Shown: in pieces, positions 15,394-23,900 of the stretch | Layout of the letters: every line of letters begins with the position of its first letter | Numbering within the stretch: position 1 is the first letter of the stretch | Source: Anaerolineales bacterium | GTDB lineage: Bacteria; Chloroflexota; Anaerolineae; Anaerolineales; Villigracilaceae | Direction of reading: 5' to 3' | DNA: 64,000 nucleotides | NCBI GenBank assembly: GCA_030680795.1 | Contig: JAUXUL010000043.1 | Coordinates: 1 to 64,000, forward strand | Program-made: the position numbers and the translations under genes | The notes under the pieces: model-generated | Told to the model about the DNA's origin: nothing | Seen by the model: only the letters and a program-made list of their open reading frames with translations | Databases searched by the model: none

Positions 15394-16092
15394 TCATCCC
15401 TGCATTTCCACCCACCACACACCTGTGCACTCAGGCAAAATCACCCAATTATTTTCCTTCACTTGATCCCCCAATTCATCGCCAAAGAAAAAGCGTGAAA
15501 GATATTCCGCTTCTTCCAGCGACTCAAATTTATAGTCTGTGCGGATGCACTTATTTTGGAAACCGACTTCATCCAGCCAGGGATAAAAATCCTGGAGATG
15601 CTTCAATTTGATCGGCGACTCATTCCCCGTGCCCAGCGATTCAAACAGGACGATGCAGCTGTTTGGTCTTAAAACACGTTTCATTTCGCCCAGCCATATA
15701 TCCAACTCAGTCCGCGCTGTTTCAGGATTCCAAACGGCAAGGTAGCTCAAACTCCACCCTGAGAGGACGAGGTCGGCAGATTTATCATCCACAGGCAATT
15801 GACGGTGGTCGGCCGCCTCTACCTGCCAGTTGGTTAAGCCGCTGGCTGTCAATTTTTCGCGACAGACTCGCAGCATCTCTTCGGAAATATCAAAGGCGCG
15901 GACATGTGAAACGTGAGGAGCAATTAAACAGGCTAACCTTCCCGTACCGGCTCCGAGGTCCAAAACGAAGCGGTTTTCTAGTGTTGTAATTTCACGCAGT
16001 GACTTCAGAATATTTCCCTGATAATCCTCCCGCGTAATCAAGGCCTCGTATTTATCCCCTTCGGTATTGTAGATCTCTGCTTGTGTGGGCAT
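15394..16092 (-). CDS. Class I SAM-dependent methyltransferase
   Basis: About 232 residues from the ATG at 16092 (MPTQAEIYN). The SAM-binding motif I VLDLGAGTGRLACLI, motif II acid VRAFDIS and the post-II VEAADHRQLPV, DLVLSGWSLSYL segments are all present, as in UbiE/Methyltransf_11 proteins. The substrate is unknown. It is divergent from ybaK with only 21 bases between the start codons, and the two share a -10-like core. Confidence 0.85.
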   Translation of the reverse strand: MPTQAEIYNTEGDKYEALITREDYQGNILKSLREITTLENRFVLDLGAGTGRLACLIAPHVSHVRAFDISEEMLRVCREKLTASGLTNWQVEAADHRQLPVDDKSADLVLSGWSLSYLAVWNPETARTELDIWLGEMKRVLRPNSCIVLFESLGTGNESPIKLKHLQDFYPWLDEVGFQNKCIRTDYKFESLEEAEYLSRFFFGDELGDQVKENNWVILPECTGVWWVEMQG

Positions 16093-16098
16093 ACAACA

Positions 16099-16106
16099 AT
16101 TATAAT
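16099..16106. promoter_or_regulatory. Shared divergent -10 core for two leaderless genes
   Basis: ATTATAAT carries TATAAT on both strands (plus 16101-16106, minus 16104-16099). The plus ATG follows after seven bases (16114) and the minus ATG after six (16092), so both transcripts would begin at or next to the start codon. No convincing -35 boxes or ribosome-binding sites are seen. Confidence 0.55.
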
Positions 16107-16113
16107 ATGCGTC

Positions 16114-16590
16114 ATGATCCCACTTTCCCCCTCCGCACAAAAGATACAGGATTTACTTCACTCGCTTGGTTATAACTATGCTGTAATCGAGCACGCCGAA
16201 TCTACACGCACGGCGCAGGAAGCCGCAGATCGTGCAGGCTGTCAACTTGGACAAATCGTCAAATCGCTCATCTTTCGCGGCAAGACGAGTGGCAAGCCCA
16301 TTTTAGTATTAACCAGCGGCGCAAATCGCGTGGACGAAAAACGCATCAGCGCATACGCGGGCGAAACCATCGGGCGGGGGGATGCCGATTTCGTGCGAAC
16401 CGTGACGGGCTTCGCGATAGGCGGGGTGCCACCGATTGGACATAATGAAAAAATGGAAACCTATCTGGATGAGGATTTCCTTCAATATCAAGTCATCTGG
16501 GCTGCGGCCGGCACGCCTAACGCCATATTTGAATTGAAGATTGAAGACTTGCAAAAAATGACTGGCGGGAAAATAGTAGGAGTGAAATGA
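16114..16590 (+). CDS. YbaK/EbsC family aminoacyl-tRNA deacylase
   Basis: About 158 residues. YbaK-like features are the N-terminal helix QDLLHSLGYNYAVIEHAEST, the lysine in GQIVKSLIFRG (catalytic in this family), GANRVDEKRI, the GFAIGGVPPIGH loop and AAGTPNAIFEL. Family members hydrolyse mischarged tRNA such as Cys-tRNA(Pro). The exact tRNA is uncertain. It is divergent from the methyltransferase and probably leaderless. Confidence 0.9.
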   Translation: MIPLSPSAQKIQDLLHSLGYNYAVIEHAESTRTAQEAADRAGCQLGQIVKSLIFRGKTSGKPILVLTSGANRVDEKRISAYAGETIGRGDADFVRTVTGFAIGGVPPIGHNEKMETYLDEDFLQYQVIWAAAGTPNAIFELKIEDLQKMTGGKIVGVK

Positions 16591-16724
16591 TAAACGAGTC
16601 CCACAAATAGTACGGCTTCTATTTCACTTGTCCAATTGGGGGTTTGGCTGTATGCTTGCGATAGCGAGCGGGGATAATCCCGCCCAAAGGAAATCATCCT
16701 TAACCAGAATAACCAATTGAAAAA

Positions 16725-17387
16725 ATGAGCGACATTCCCAACCCAACTAGAGAACTCTATCAGAGCCTTCGATCAGAATTGATCGGAATCCACTATCGGC
16801 TGAGAGTCTTGAGACAATTATTTACATCCCAAGAAACCGTTGATTTACTGAACAAAACCGCATATCGGTTTTTTAATACACTTCGCAATGATCTTTTGGA
16901 TACAATCGTCTTGATGACAAATCACTTGTTAGACCCAGCGAAGACTAAGAAATATTCCAATGCGAGTTTACAGCAACTAATTGATGCCTTAGATTCTACA
17001 GCATATCCAGGATTAGTTGCCAATCTAGAAGATATACGCGAAAAGATAAAATCAAAATCCTCACGAATTGAAAACTGTCGCATGAAATGGGGGGCGCATC
17101 GAGATTTCGATGTCTTGCTTGGGCAGGCTTCAATGCCCAAAACCTCCCTTATAGAAATCGACGAAGTCCTTGGTTTAATCGGCGAATTCTTGAATGAGTT
17201 TGAACGTATTTGCCAGAACTTACGCGAGGAAATAAATCTGTACGATAAGTCTGTTTTTGAAGTGAAAGAGATTGCAGAGAACGAGCGACTTAAAATTAAT
17301 CCGCCCATTGATTATGAAAACATGGCTTTTCAAGACGATGGCAGAACGATCCTCGACCTAATCATTAGAGCGAGTTCCCTACAGTAA
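16725..17387 (+). CDS. AbiU2-like HEPN domain protein
   Basis: A 220-residue, all-helical protein. The helix pair RSELIGIHYRLRVLRQLF and YRFFNTLRNDLLDTIVLMTN, followed by LLDPAKTKKYSNASLQQLID, matches the layout of AbiU2-type HEPN proteins from abortive infection systems. An R-x5-H motif lies in CRMKWGAHRDFDVL, where AHRD is the part usually conserved. HEPN proteins of this kind are RNases or RNase-derived. It begins 16 bases upstream of mod2 and so appears to be the first gene of that defence operon. The family call rests on pattern, without a search. Confidence 0.65.
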   Translation: MSDIPNPTRELYQSLRSELIGIHYRLRVLRQLFTSQETVDLLNKTAYRFFNTLRNDLLDTIVLMTNHLLDPAKTKKYSNASLQQLIDALDSTAYPGLVANLEDIREKIKSKSSRIENCRMKWGAHRDFDVLLGQASMPKTSLIEIDEVLGLIGEFLNEFERICQNLREEINLYDKSVFEVKEIAENERLKINPPIDYENMAFQDDGRTILDLIIRASSLQ

Positions 17388-17402
17388 GCAAGGATTTGAA
17401 CC

Positions 17403-19367
17403 ATGCCTCCTACACCCTACGGACCCAACAACCCTCACCCACTCTCCCAACTCAAAACCGAACTCGTCTGGGACGGCAAATATGACGAGTACGGCAACCG
17501 CCGTGAAGTGGACGTGGCGGGACTTGCCATGCCCCTGCAAAAAATTGAAACGGTAGACGAGCCGCGTTCGCGCGCATTAGTGCAAAAGAAACTCTTTGAG
17601 CCTGCCAAAGCCCACCGTGATGATTTTCGCAACATGCTGGTATGGGGTGACAACAAACTGGTGATGGCTTCCTTGCTCAAGGACTTCAAAGGCAAGATTG
17701 ACCTGATCTACATTGACCCGCCCTTCGATGTGGGCGCAGATTTTACGATGAATGTGCCAGTAGGAGATAACAGGGAAGAGATTGCAAAAGATCAATCAAC
17801 ATTGGAGATGGTTGCTTATCGGGATATGTGGGGAAAAGGGACGGACTCTTACCTACAAATGATGGCTGAAAGACTTTCAGTGATGAAAGAATTACTAAGC
17901 GAAACAGGAAGTATTTATGTGCATGTCGATTGGCGAGTAAATAGTTACGTTCGTTTGATTTTGGATGACCTTTTTGGAGTTGAAAATTTCGTAAATGATA
18001 TTGTTTGGGCATACGAGGATATAGGCGGTAGGGCTGTGTCATATTTCAAGCGAAAGCATGACACTTTACTGTTTTACCAAAAATCACAACCTCGCACATT
18101 TAACGTAGAACGAAAGGGATTGTCTCAAAGCACTATACAGCGTTTTGAAAAGTATTTTGATGAGAATGGGCAAATCACCTATCGTAGATTGAAAGAGACT
18201 AATCCAGGAGTATTTGCAAAACTCAAAGGTGTTCGTGATTTAGATGGCGTTTGGCTTGATAAAAATGCTGGTGGCGGTGCACCATTAAATGATTGGTGGG
18301 TAGACATATCACCATTGAAAACTCATTTTGATGAGCATACATCTTATGCCACTCAAAAACCCGAAGCTTTGCTTGAACGCATAATTAACGCCTCATCCAA
18401 CGAAGGCGATCTCGTCGCTGATTTCTTCTGTGGCTCAGGCACAACGGGCGCGGTGGCAGAGCGTCTTGGTCGTCGCTGGATTATGAGTGATTTAGGTCGC
18501 TTTGCTATTCATACTTCACGCAAACGTCTAATTGGATTACAACGAGATTTACACGCCGAGCAAAATCCATACCGCTCTTTTGATGTTTACAATCTTGGGC
18601 GTTACGAACGTCAATGGTGGCAAAAAGAAAGTCTCAAAGGCGCAGATGAAGAACATCGAAAAATTATTTTAGAATTCTATCGCGCAGAACCTTTGACTAA
18701 TTCACCTTCACCTTTACTTCATGGTCGCAAGGCGGGCGCCTTCGTGCATGTGGATAAGATAGACAGCATCTTCACGCGCGAAGAAGTCAAGCAGGTTGCA
18801 CTTGCTGTCAAGCAGGCAGGCGGCAAGGAAGTCAATTGTCTCGCGTGGGAATTCGAGATGGATTTACGTCTCACCTGCGACGCGATTGAAAATGAGATCG
18901 GTGTCAAGGTCAAGTTGATTCCCATTCCACGCGAGATCATGGAAAAGAACCGCAAGGAACCACCTCCCTTTTTGGAAATGGCCACCTTGGAAGCCGAGCC
19001 TGTCTATCACAAGTCCCCCTCTCCCGCTGGGAGAGGGCAGGGTGAGGGTCGCACGGTGGATATTAAGTTATCCAATTTCCTTCCATCGCTTGCAGAAGTT
19101 CCAAGCAAAGAACTCGAAGCCTTGAAGGAACGCGCTGTTAAAAGCGGTTTTGATTTCATTGACTTCTGGGCAGTGGATTTTGATTACCATCCAGACCAGC
19201 CGTTCAATCATCACTGGCAAGCCTATCGCACGCGCAAAGATCGGTCATTGCCTACCATCACCGACCAGGGATATGTCTATGACAAGAAAGGCAAGCATAT
19301 TGCCTGTGTCAAGGTCGTGGATGTGTTTGGGGCGGATACGTCCATAACGGTGGAAGTGGATGTGTAG
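17403..19367 (+). CDS. Type III DNA methyltransferase, Mod subunit (copy 2)
   Basis: A 654-residue beta-class methyltransferase paralogous to mod1: WGDNKLVMASL and LIYIDPPFDVGADF (catalytic DPPF at 105-108), then the SAM motif FFCGSGTT at 341-348. Between them the segments differ strongly from mod1, as expected for a different target-recognition domain. The C-terminal WAVDFDYHPDQPFNHHWQAY block is shared. AAGGA precedes the ATG. Residues encoded at about 19009-19050 (KSPSPAGRGQGEGRT) are an in-frame palindromic repeat. The toxin-antitoxin pair and res2 follow. Confidence 0.93.
   Translation: MPPTPYGPNNPHPLSQLKTELVWDGKYDEYGNRREVDVAGLAMPLQKIETVDEPRSRALVQKKLFEPAKAHRDDFRNMLVWGDNKLVMASLLKDFKGKIDLIYIDPPFDVGADFTMNVPVGDNREEIAKDQSTLEMVAYRDMWGKGTDSYLQMMAERLSVMKELLSETGSIYVHVDWRVNSYVRLILDDLFGVENFVNDIVWAYEDIGGRAVSYFKRKHDTLLFYQKSQPRTFNVERKGLSQSTIQRFEKYFDENGQITYRRLKETNPGVFAKLKGVRDLDGVWLDKNAGGGAPLNDWWVDISPLKTHFDEHTSYATQKPEALLERIINASSNEGDLVADFFCGSGTTGAVAERLGRRWIMSDLGRFAIHTSRKRLIGLQRDLHAEQNPYRSFDVYNLGRYERQWWQKESLKGADEEHRKIILEFYRAEPLTNSPSPLLHGRKAGAFVHVDKIDSIFTREEVKQVALAVKQAGGKEVNCLAWEFEMDLRLTCDAIENEIGVKVKLIPIPREIMEKNRKEPPPFLEMATLEAEPVYHKSPSPAGRGQGEGRTVDIKLSNFLPSLAEVPSKELEALKERAVKSGFDFIDFWAVDFDYHPDQPFNHHWQAYRTRKDRSLPTITDQGYVYDKKGKHIACVKVVDVFGADTSITVEVDV
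19009..19050. repeat. Palindromic repeat inside mod2
   Basis: CCCTCTCCCGCTGGGAGAGG followed by GCAGGGTGAGGG, read in frame as SPSPAGRGQGEG. It is the same element type as in res1. Confidence 0.8.
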
Positions 19368-19386
19368 GGCGGGATGGCATCCCGCC
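19368..19386. repeat. GGCGGGATG palindrome after mod2
   Basis: GGCGGGATG and CATCCCGCC are exact complements around one base, directly after the mod2 stop codon. It may attenuate transcription into the downstream genes. Confidence 0.7.
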
Positions 19387-19415
19387 GCTATATTCCAAAA
19401 CAGGAAAATTGGCAC

Positions 19416-19443
19416 TTGCGTTATTCCCGAAATGGGATAAAAT
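19416..19443 (+). promoter_or_regulatory. Promoter and possible operator of the HigBA module
   Basis: TTGCGT (19416-19421), 16 bases, TAAAAT (19438-19443), ending five bases before the higB ATG. The spacer contains the imperfect palindrome TTATTCCCGAAATGGGATAA, a likely HigA-type operator. This gives the toxin-antitoxin pair expression separate from mod2. Confidence 0.55.
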
Positions 19444-19448
19444 AAAAA

Positions 19449-19742
19449 ATGCGCCTCATTACCAGACAGAAGTTATCCCAATTTTGGGAAACCCATAAAG
19501 ACGCCGAAGATGCGCTGAAAGCGTGGTGTAAGGAGACCGAACACGCCCAGTGGAAAACCCCAAGCGACATCAAAGCCCGATATGGCACGGCTGATTTCCT
19601 GAAAAACAATCGGGTGGTATTCAACATCAAAGGAAATCGCTATCGCTTGATCGTCCAGATTCACTATAACACGCAGGTTGTCTACATTCGATTTGCAGGC
19701 ACGCATAAGGAATACGAAAGAATAAACGCGGAGAAAATATGA
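19449..19742 (+). CDS. higB: HigB-family mRNA interferase toxin
   Basis: A 97-residue protein starting MRLITRQKLSQFWETHKDAE, with LKAWCKE, WKTPSDIKARYG, NNRVVFNIKGNRYRLIVQ and VYIRFAGTHKEYERI. This is the whole of the HigB-2 type RelE-fold toxin family, whose members cut mRNA at the ribosome. It starts with a very short leader, lies between mod2 and res2, and overlaps the antitoxin gene by four bases, so the pair is translationally coupled. Confidence 0.92.
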   Translation: MRLITRQKLSQFWETHKDAEDALKAWCKETEHAQWKTPSDIKARYGTADFLKNNRVVFNIKGNRYRLIVQIHYNTQVVYIRFAGTHKEYERINAEKI

Positions 19743-20941
19743 TGAAGCCGAAAGTGATCAAAAACGAAGCCGATTACCAGTTGGCTCTGTCTCATCTTGA
19801 GACCCTGATGGACTCCCATTCAGGCACTCCAGAAGAGGAAGAATTGGAATTGTTTGCCGTGCTCATTGAAAACTATGAGCGCGAAAATTTTCCTATTGGC
19901 TTGCCTGACCCCGTGGAAGCCATCAAGTTCCGCATGGAACAACAAGGGTTAACGCGCAAGGATTTGGAGCCATATATCGGCAGTCAAAGCAAAGTGTCTG
20001 AGGTGCTGAACCGCAAACGCTCCCTCAGCGTGGCGATGATCCGCGCCTTGCACAAAGGGCTGGAAATTCCCGCCGAAGTCTTGTTGCAGACACAGGGCAG
20101 ACAACTGGAAGATCCAAAATACGATTACCGCCAGTATCCCTTTGGCGTAATTTACAAACGCGGTTACTTCAAAGGCTTCAACGGCACATTGCAGGACGCG
20201 AAAGAATACGCCGAAGAATTGATGGAAAAACTGCTTGCCGTTTTTCAAGGACAAACAACGAAAAAAGTTTACTGCCGCAATTCCGAAGGTCAAATGGACG
20301 AATACGCCCTGGAAGCCTGGCAAGCCCGCGTTTTGGAACTTGCTTCTGAGCAGGATGTCCCACCATACGTTTCTGGAACATTGAATTCTGAAATTATTCG
20401 TGATGTGGTGAAACTTAGTAATTTATCAGAGGGTCCGCTTCACGCGCAGGAACTTCTGCAAAAGCGCGGCATTCCGCTCGTGGTTTTAGAACACTTGCCG
20501 CGTACATATTTGGATGGGGCTTGCTTCAAATCGCCGACGGGACGTCCCGTGATAGGCATCACCCTGCGCCATGACCGTTTGGATAATTTCTGGTTTACGC
20601 TTATCCATGAGTTGGCGCACGCGCATCTTCATCTGGAAAACAGCGACATGGCATTCTTCGACGATACCGAAACGGGCGTACCCGAATCACGCGATCCCAA
20701 GGAACGTGAAGCCAACGACTTTGCCGCAAACCTGCTCATCTCCGCAGAAGTATGGAAACAGTGGAAAAAAGAGAAGGGCAACCTGATCAACAAAGAGGAC
20801 ATCAGAGACTTTGCATACCGATTAGGCATTTCGCCATCCATTGTCGCAGGTCGTCTGCGTTGGGAGACAGGTGAATATAAATACTATTCACAGTTCCTAG
20901 GTCATAAGACCGTGAAAAAAATATTTGAAGCGAATCGCTAA
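19739..20941 (+). CDS. HigA-type antitoxin fused to ImmA/IrrE-type metalloprotease
   Basis: A 400-residue two-part protein. Residues 1-115 are HigA-like: an acidic helical start, then AIKFRMEQQGLTRKDLEPYI and GSQSKVSEVLNRKRSLSVAM, a Cro/CI helix-turn-helix at about 61-105. The C-terminal part has the zinc-protease motif HELAH at 290-294 and the downstream REANDFAANLLI helix of ImmA/IrrE peptidases. The fused form is much longer than plain HigA (about 100 residues). By analogy with ImmA it could destroy an antitoxin or repressor, perhaps itself, on a signal. It sits between higB and res2 with 16 bases to the res2 ATG. Confidence 0.88.
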   Translation: MMKPKVIKNEADYQLALSHLETLMDSHSGTPEEEELELFAVLIENYERENFPIGLPDPVEAIKFRMEQQGLTRKDLEPYIGSQSKVSEVLNRKRSLSVAMIRALHKGLEIPAEVLLQTQGRQLEDPKYDYRQYPFGVIYKRGYFKGFNGTLQDAKEYAEELMEKLLAVFQGQTTKKVYCRNSEGQMDEYALEAWQARVLELASEQDVPPYVSGTLNSEIIRDVVKLSNLSEGPLHAQELLQKRGIPLVVLEHLPRTYLDGACFKSPTGRPVIGITLRHDRLDNFWFTLIHELAHAHLHLENSDMAFFDDTETGVPESRDPKEREANDFAANLLISAEVWKQWKKEKGNLINKEDIRDFAYRLGISPSIVAGRLRWETGEYKYYSQFLGHKTVKKIFEANR

Positions 20942-20957
20942 CGAGACCAATCATCCC

Positions 20958-23900
20958 ATGCCCGAAACAATCCCCAACCTTTCCGCCCTCGAACCGCTCT
21001 ACCTGCCGTGGGACGAACCGAACAGTCACCGCGTACGCGCCGAGAAAGCGAATCAACCCGCGAAGGTACTGAAAGGTCGCCGTCCAAGCACCATTACCAT
21101 CGCGCAAAATTTACGCCAATCGGTCAGCGAATGGCGGCAAAATGATTATCCCGGCGCATCCGATACCAGCCGCGAACTGCTACTGCATTGGTTCGGTCGT
21201 GACCATCGCATCACCACGCCAAACGGCGAATCAATTCCTTTTAACTATTACTTCTGTCAGCGCGAAGCCATCGAGTCGCTTATCTATTTGATGGAAGTCC
21301 GCCAATTGACTTCGCTCTCCGCGGTTACTGCCGAATTTGGCGGCGCATCCGCTGAACTTGCGGCAGTCGGCATCAATCCCGAAGAAGATTTATGGTCACG
21401 TTATGCCTTCAAGGTTGCCACAGGCGCAGGCAAGACCAAGATCATGAGTCTTGCCATTGTCTGGAGTTACTTCCACGCGCAGCGCGAGTCCGATTCACCG
21501 ATGGCAAAGCATTTCCTTGTTATTGCCCCTAATCTCACAGTTTTTGAGCGCCTGAAAGAAGATTTCGAGTACGGCAAAATTTTTGATAACGACCCCGTCA
21601 TTCCGCCCGCCTGGAAAGGCGATCTCAATCTCTCGGTTGTCTTGCAGGATGAGGCCTCGGGCGCGGCGACAGGTGGCACACTCTACCTGACTAATATTCA
21701 CCGCGTTTACGCGCCGCGCAAAGCTACTCGCGGCAATACGGAAACTTATGCTTGGATGGGTCCCGCTGTCTCGAAAGCCAAAGCCTTGGATACGGGCGAA
21801 GCCTTGCGAAAGCGCATCATATCCCACCCACGCCTGATGGTGCTGAACGATGAAGCGCATCACGTCTGGGATCCCGATTCCGCCTGGAATGAAGCCATGT
21901 CTTTCCTGAATGATTCGTATCTTGAACGGACTGGGTCGGGTCTGGTTGCCCAACTTGATTTTTCCGCCACGCCTAAAGACAACAAAGGCAATATCTTCAA
22001 GCATGTTATCTGTGATACACCGCTCGGTGAAGCCGTGGACGCAGGCATTGTCAAAACGCCTGTTATAGGTCGGAGCGACAATCTGGTGGAAGGCGCCGAT
22101 TCCAACGCCGCTTTCAAATATCAGGAACACATATTGCTTGGTTATTCCCGTTGGCAAAAATCAAAAGATGAGTGGGTGAAAAGCGGCAAGAATGCCTTGA
22201 TGTTTGTCATGTGCGATAACACCGAAGCCGCTGATCAAATTACGCAACGTCTGAATACCGATCCGCTTTTCAAAGACTTGAATGGCAAAACCATCAACCT
22301 GCACACCAACTTGAAAGGCAAACTCAAAAAGAATAAAACTACTGGCGAAATGGAGTTCATAGAGACCGAAGCTGACATCAGCGATGAAGACCTGCGCCAG
22401 TTACGCAAACTTTCACGCGAACTTGATGAGAACACAAGTCCCTATCGTTGCATTGTCTCTGTGTTGATGTTGCGCGAAGGCTGGGATGTCCGCAATGTGA
22501 CGACCATCGTTCCCTTGCGTCCCTATAGTTCCAAAGCCAATATCCTGCCCGAACAAACTCTTGGACGTGGCTTACGTCGCATGACCGTCCCAGGCACTGC
22601 GGCTGAAATTGTAACAGTTGTTGAACACCCCGCTTTTACCAGTCTCTATAAAGAACAATTAAGCCAGGAAGGTTTGCCCATCGAAATTGTGGATGTGGAC
22701 AATGTGCCGCGTACCACCATCAGTATCTTCCCCGATGCCGAACATAAGAACCTGCAAGAACTGGATATTCTCATCCCGCGACTGACGGCATCCCATCATA
22801 TCGTGCCGCTGGTGGATGATATTACCTTCGATGAAATTCAAAAAGCCTTTACGCTTTATGCGCGGTTGCCTTTGGGAAATAAACGCTCAGGGGAAATTCA
22901 ATATGAAGGGCGTACATTGTTCACGAATGAAATCGTTGAGCAAATGAAGATCAAATTACCCTTGCTTGAAAGTGGCATGGGCGCGATTTCGTTTTACCGT
23001 GAAGAATTGGAACGTGTCTGCGGCATACGCGGCAACCATGCAAAAATTGCTCCGCTCATTCAACAATTCCTTGAAGAAGTTTTATTTGAATCCAAGACCA
23101 GCATCTTTGATGAACGCCTTGTCACCCGCCTTGCCGACGCTGATGTGCGCGAACATATCCGAGCGATTTTTGTGCCACTTATCCGCAATAAGACCACGCT
23201 CACTGAGAAACGCACTCCCTCTGACCCGCCGCAATCAGTCATAAACTGGCGTCCGTTTCAAGCAACGCTTTCCGAACGTCACCCTGCTTTACAGGCTGAA
23301 CGAACACCCTTCAACCTTGTCTCTTGCAACCGTCAATTGGAAGTTGCCTTTACCAAATTTACCAACGAAGCATCTGATATTGTTGCTTTCAGCAAAAACG
23401 CAGGACCACAATCTCTGCGCGTGGACTTTCTCACTAGTGGAAATCGTCTTGCCTTCTACACTCCCGATTTCTTTGTCCGCAAATCAGACGGCTCATACTT
23501 GCTTGTTGAAACGAAAGGACGCGAAGATATTGACGTGCCAAGCAAAGCCCGCGCCGCCGTGGAGTGGTGCAAGTCCGCAACCGCACAAGGCGTGAAATGG
23601 GAATATCTCTTTATCCCTGAAAACGTGTTTGAAACCTTCAATGGCAATACCATTGATATGCTTGCCAAAGCCTGCGTCCCTGCGCTTGTAAATCTTCTTT
23701 CCGAAGCCCAAAGCGCGCAAATGACTCTGCCGTTCTACGAAGTTTCCGTTGAAAAGAAGGAAGATTACATCAATGAATTCATCAGCGCCAAAGCGTTTGA
23801 AGAATTGCCATCTCGCTATCGCAAGGCAATCGAAGAATCTGTATCGCTTTTCAAATTCCTTGAAAATAAAGGCGGCACATTATCGCCTTGTTTTACATCC

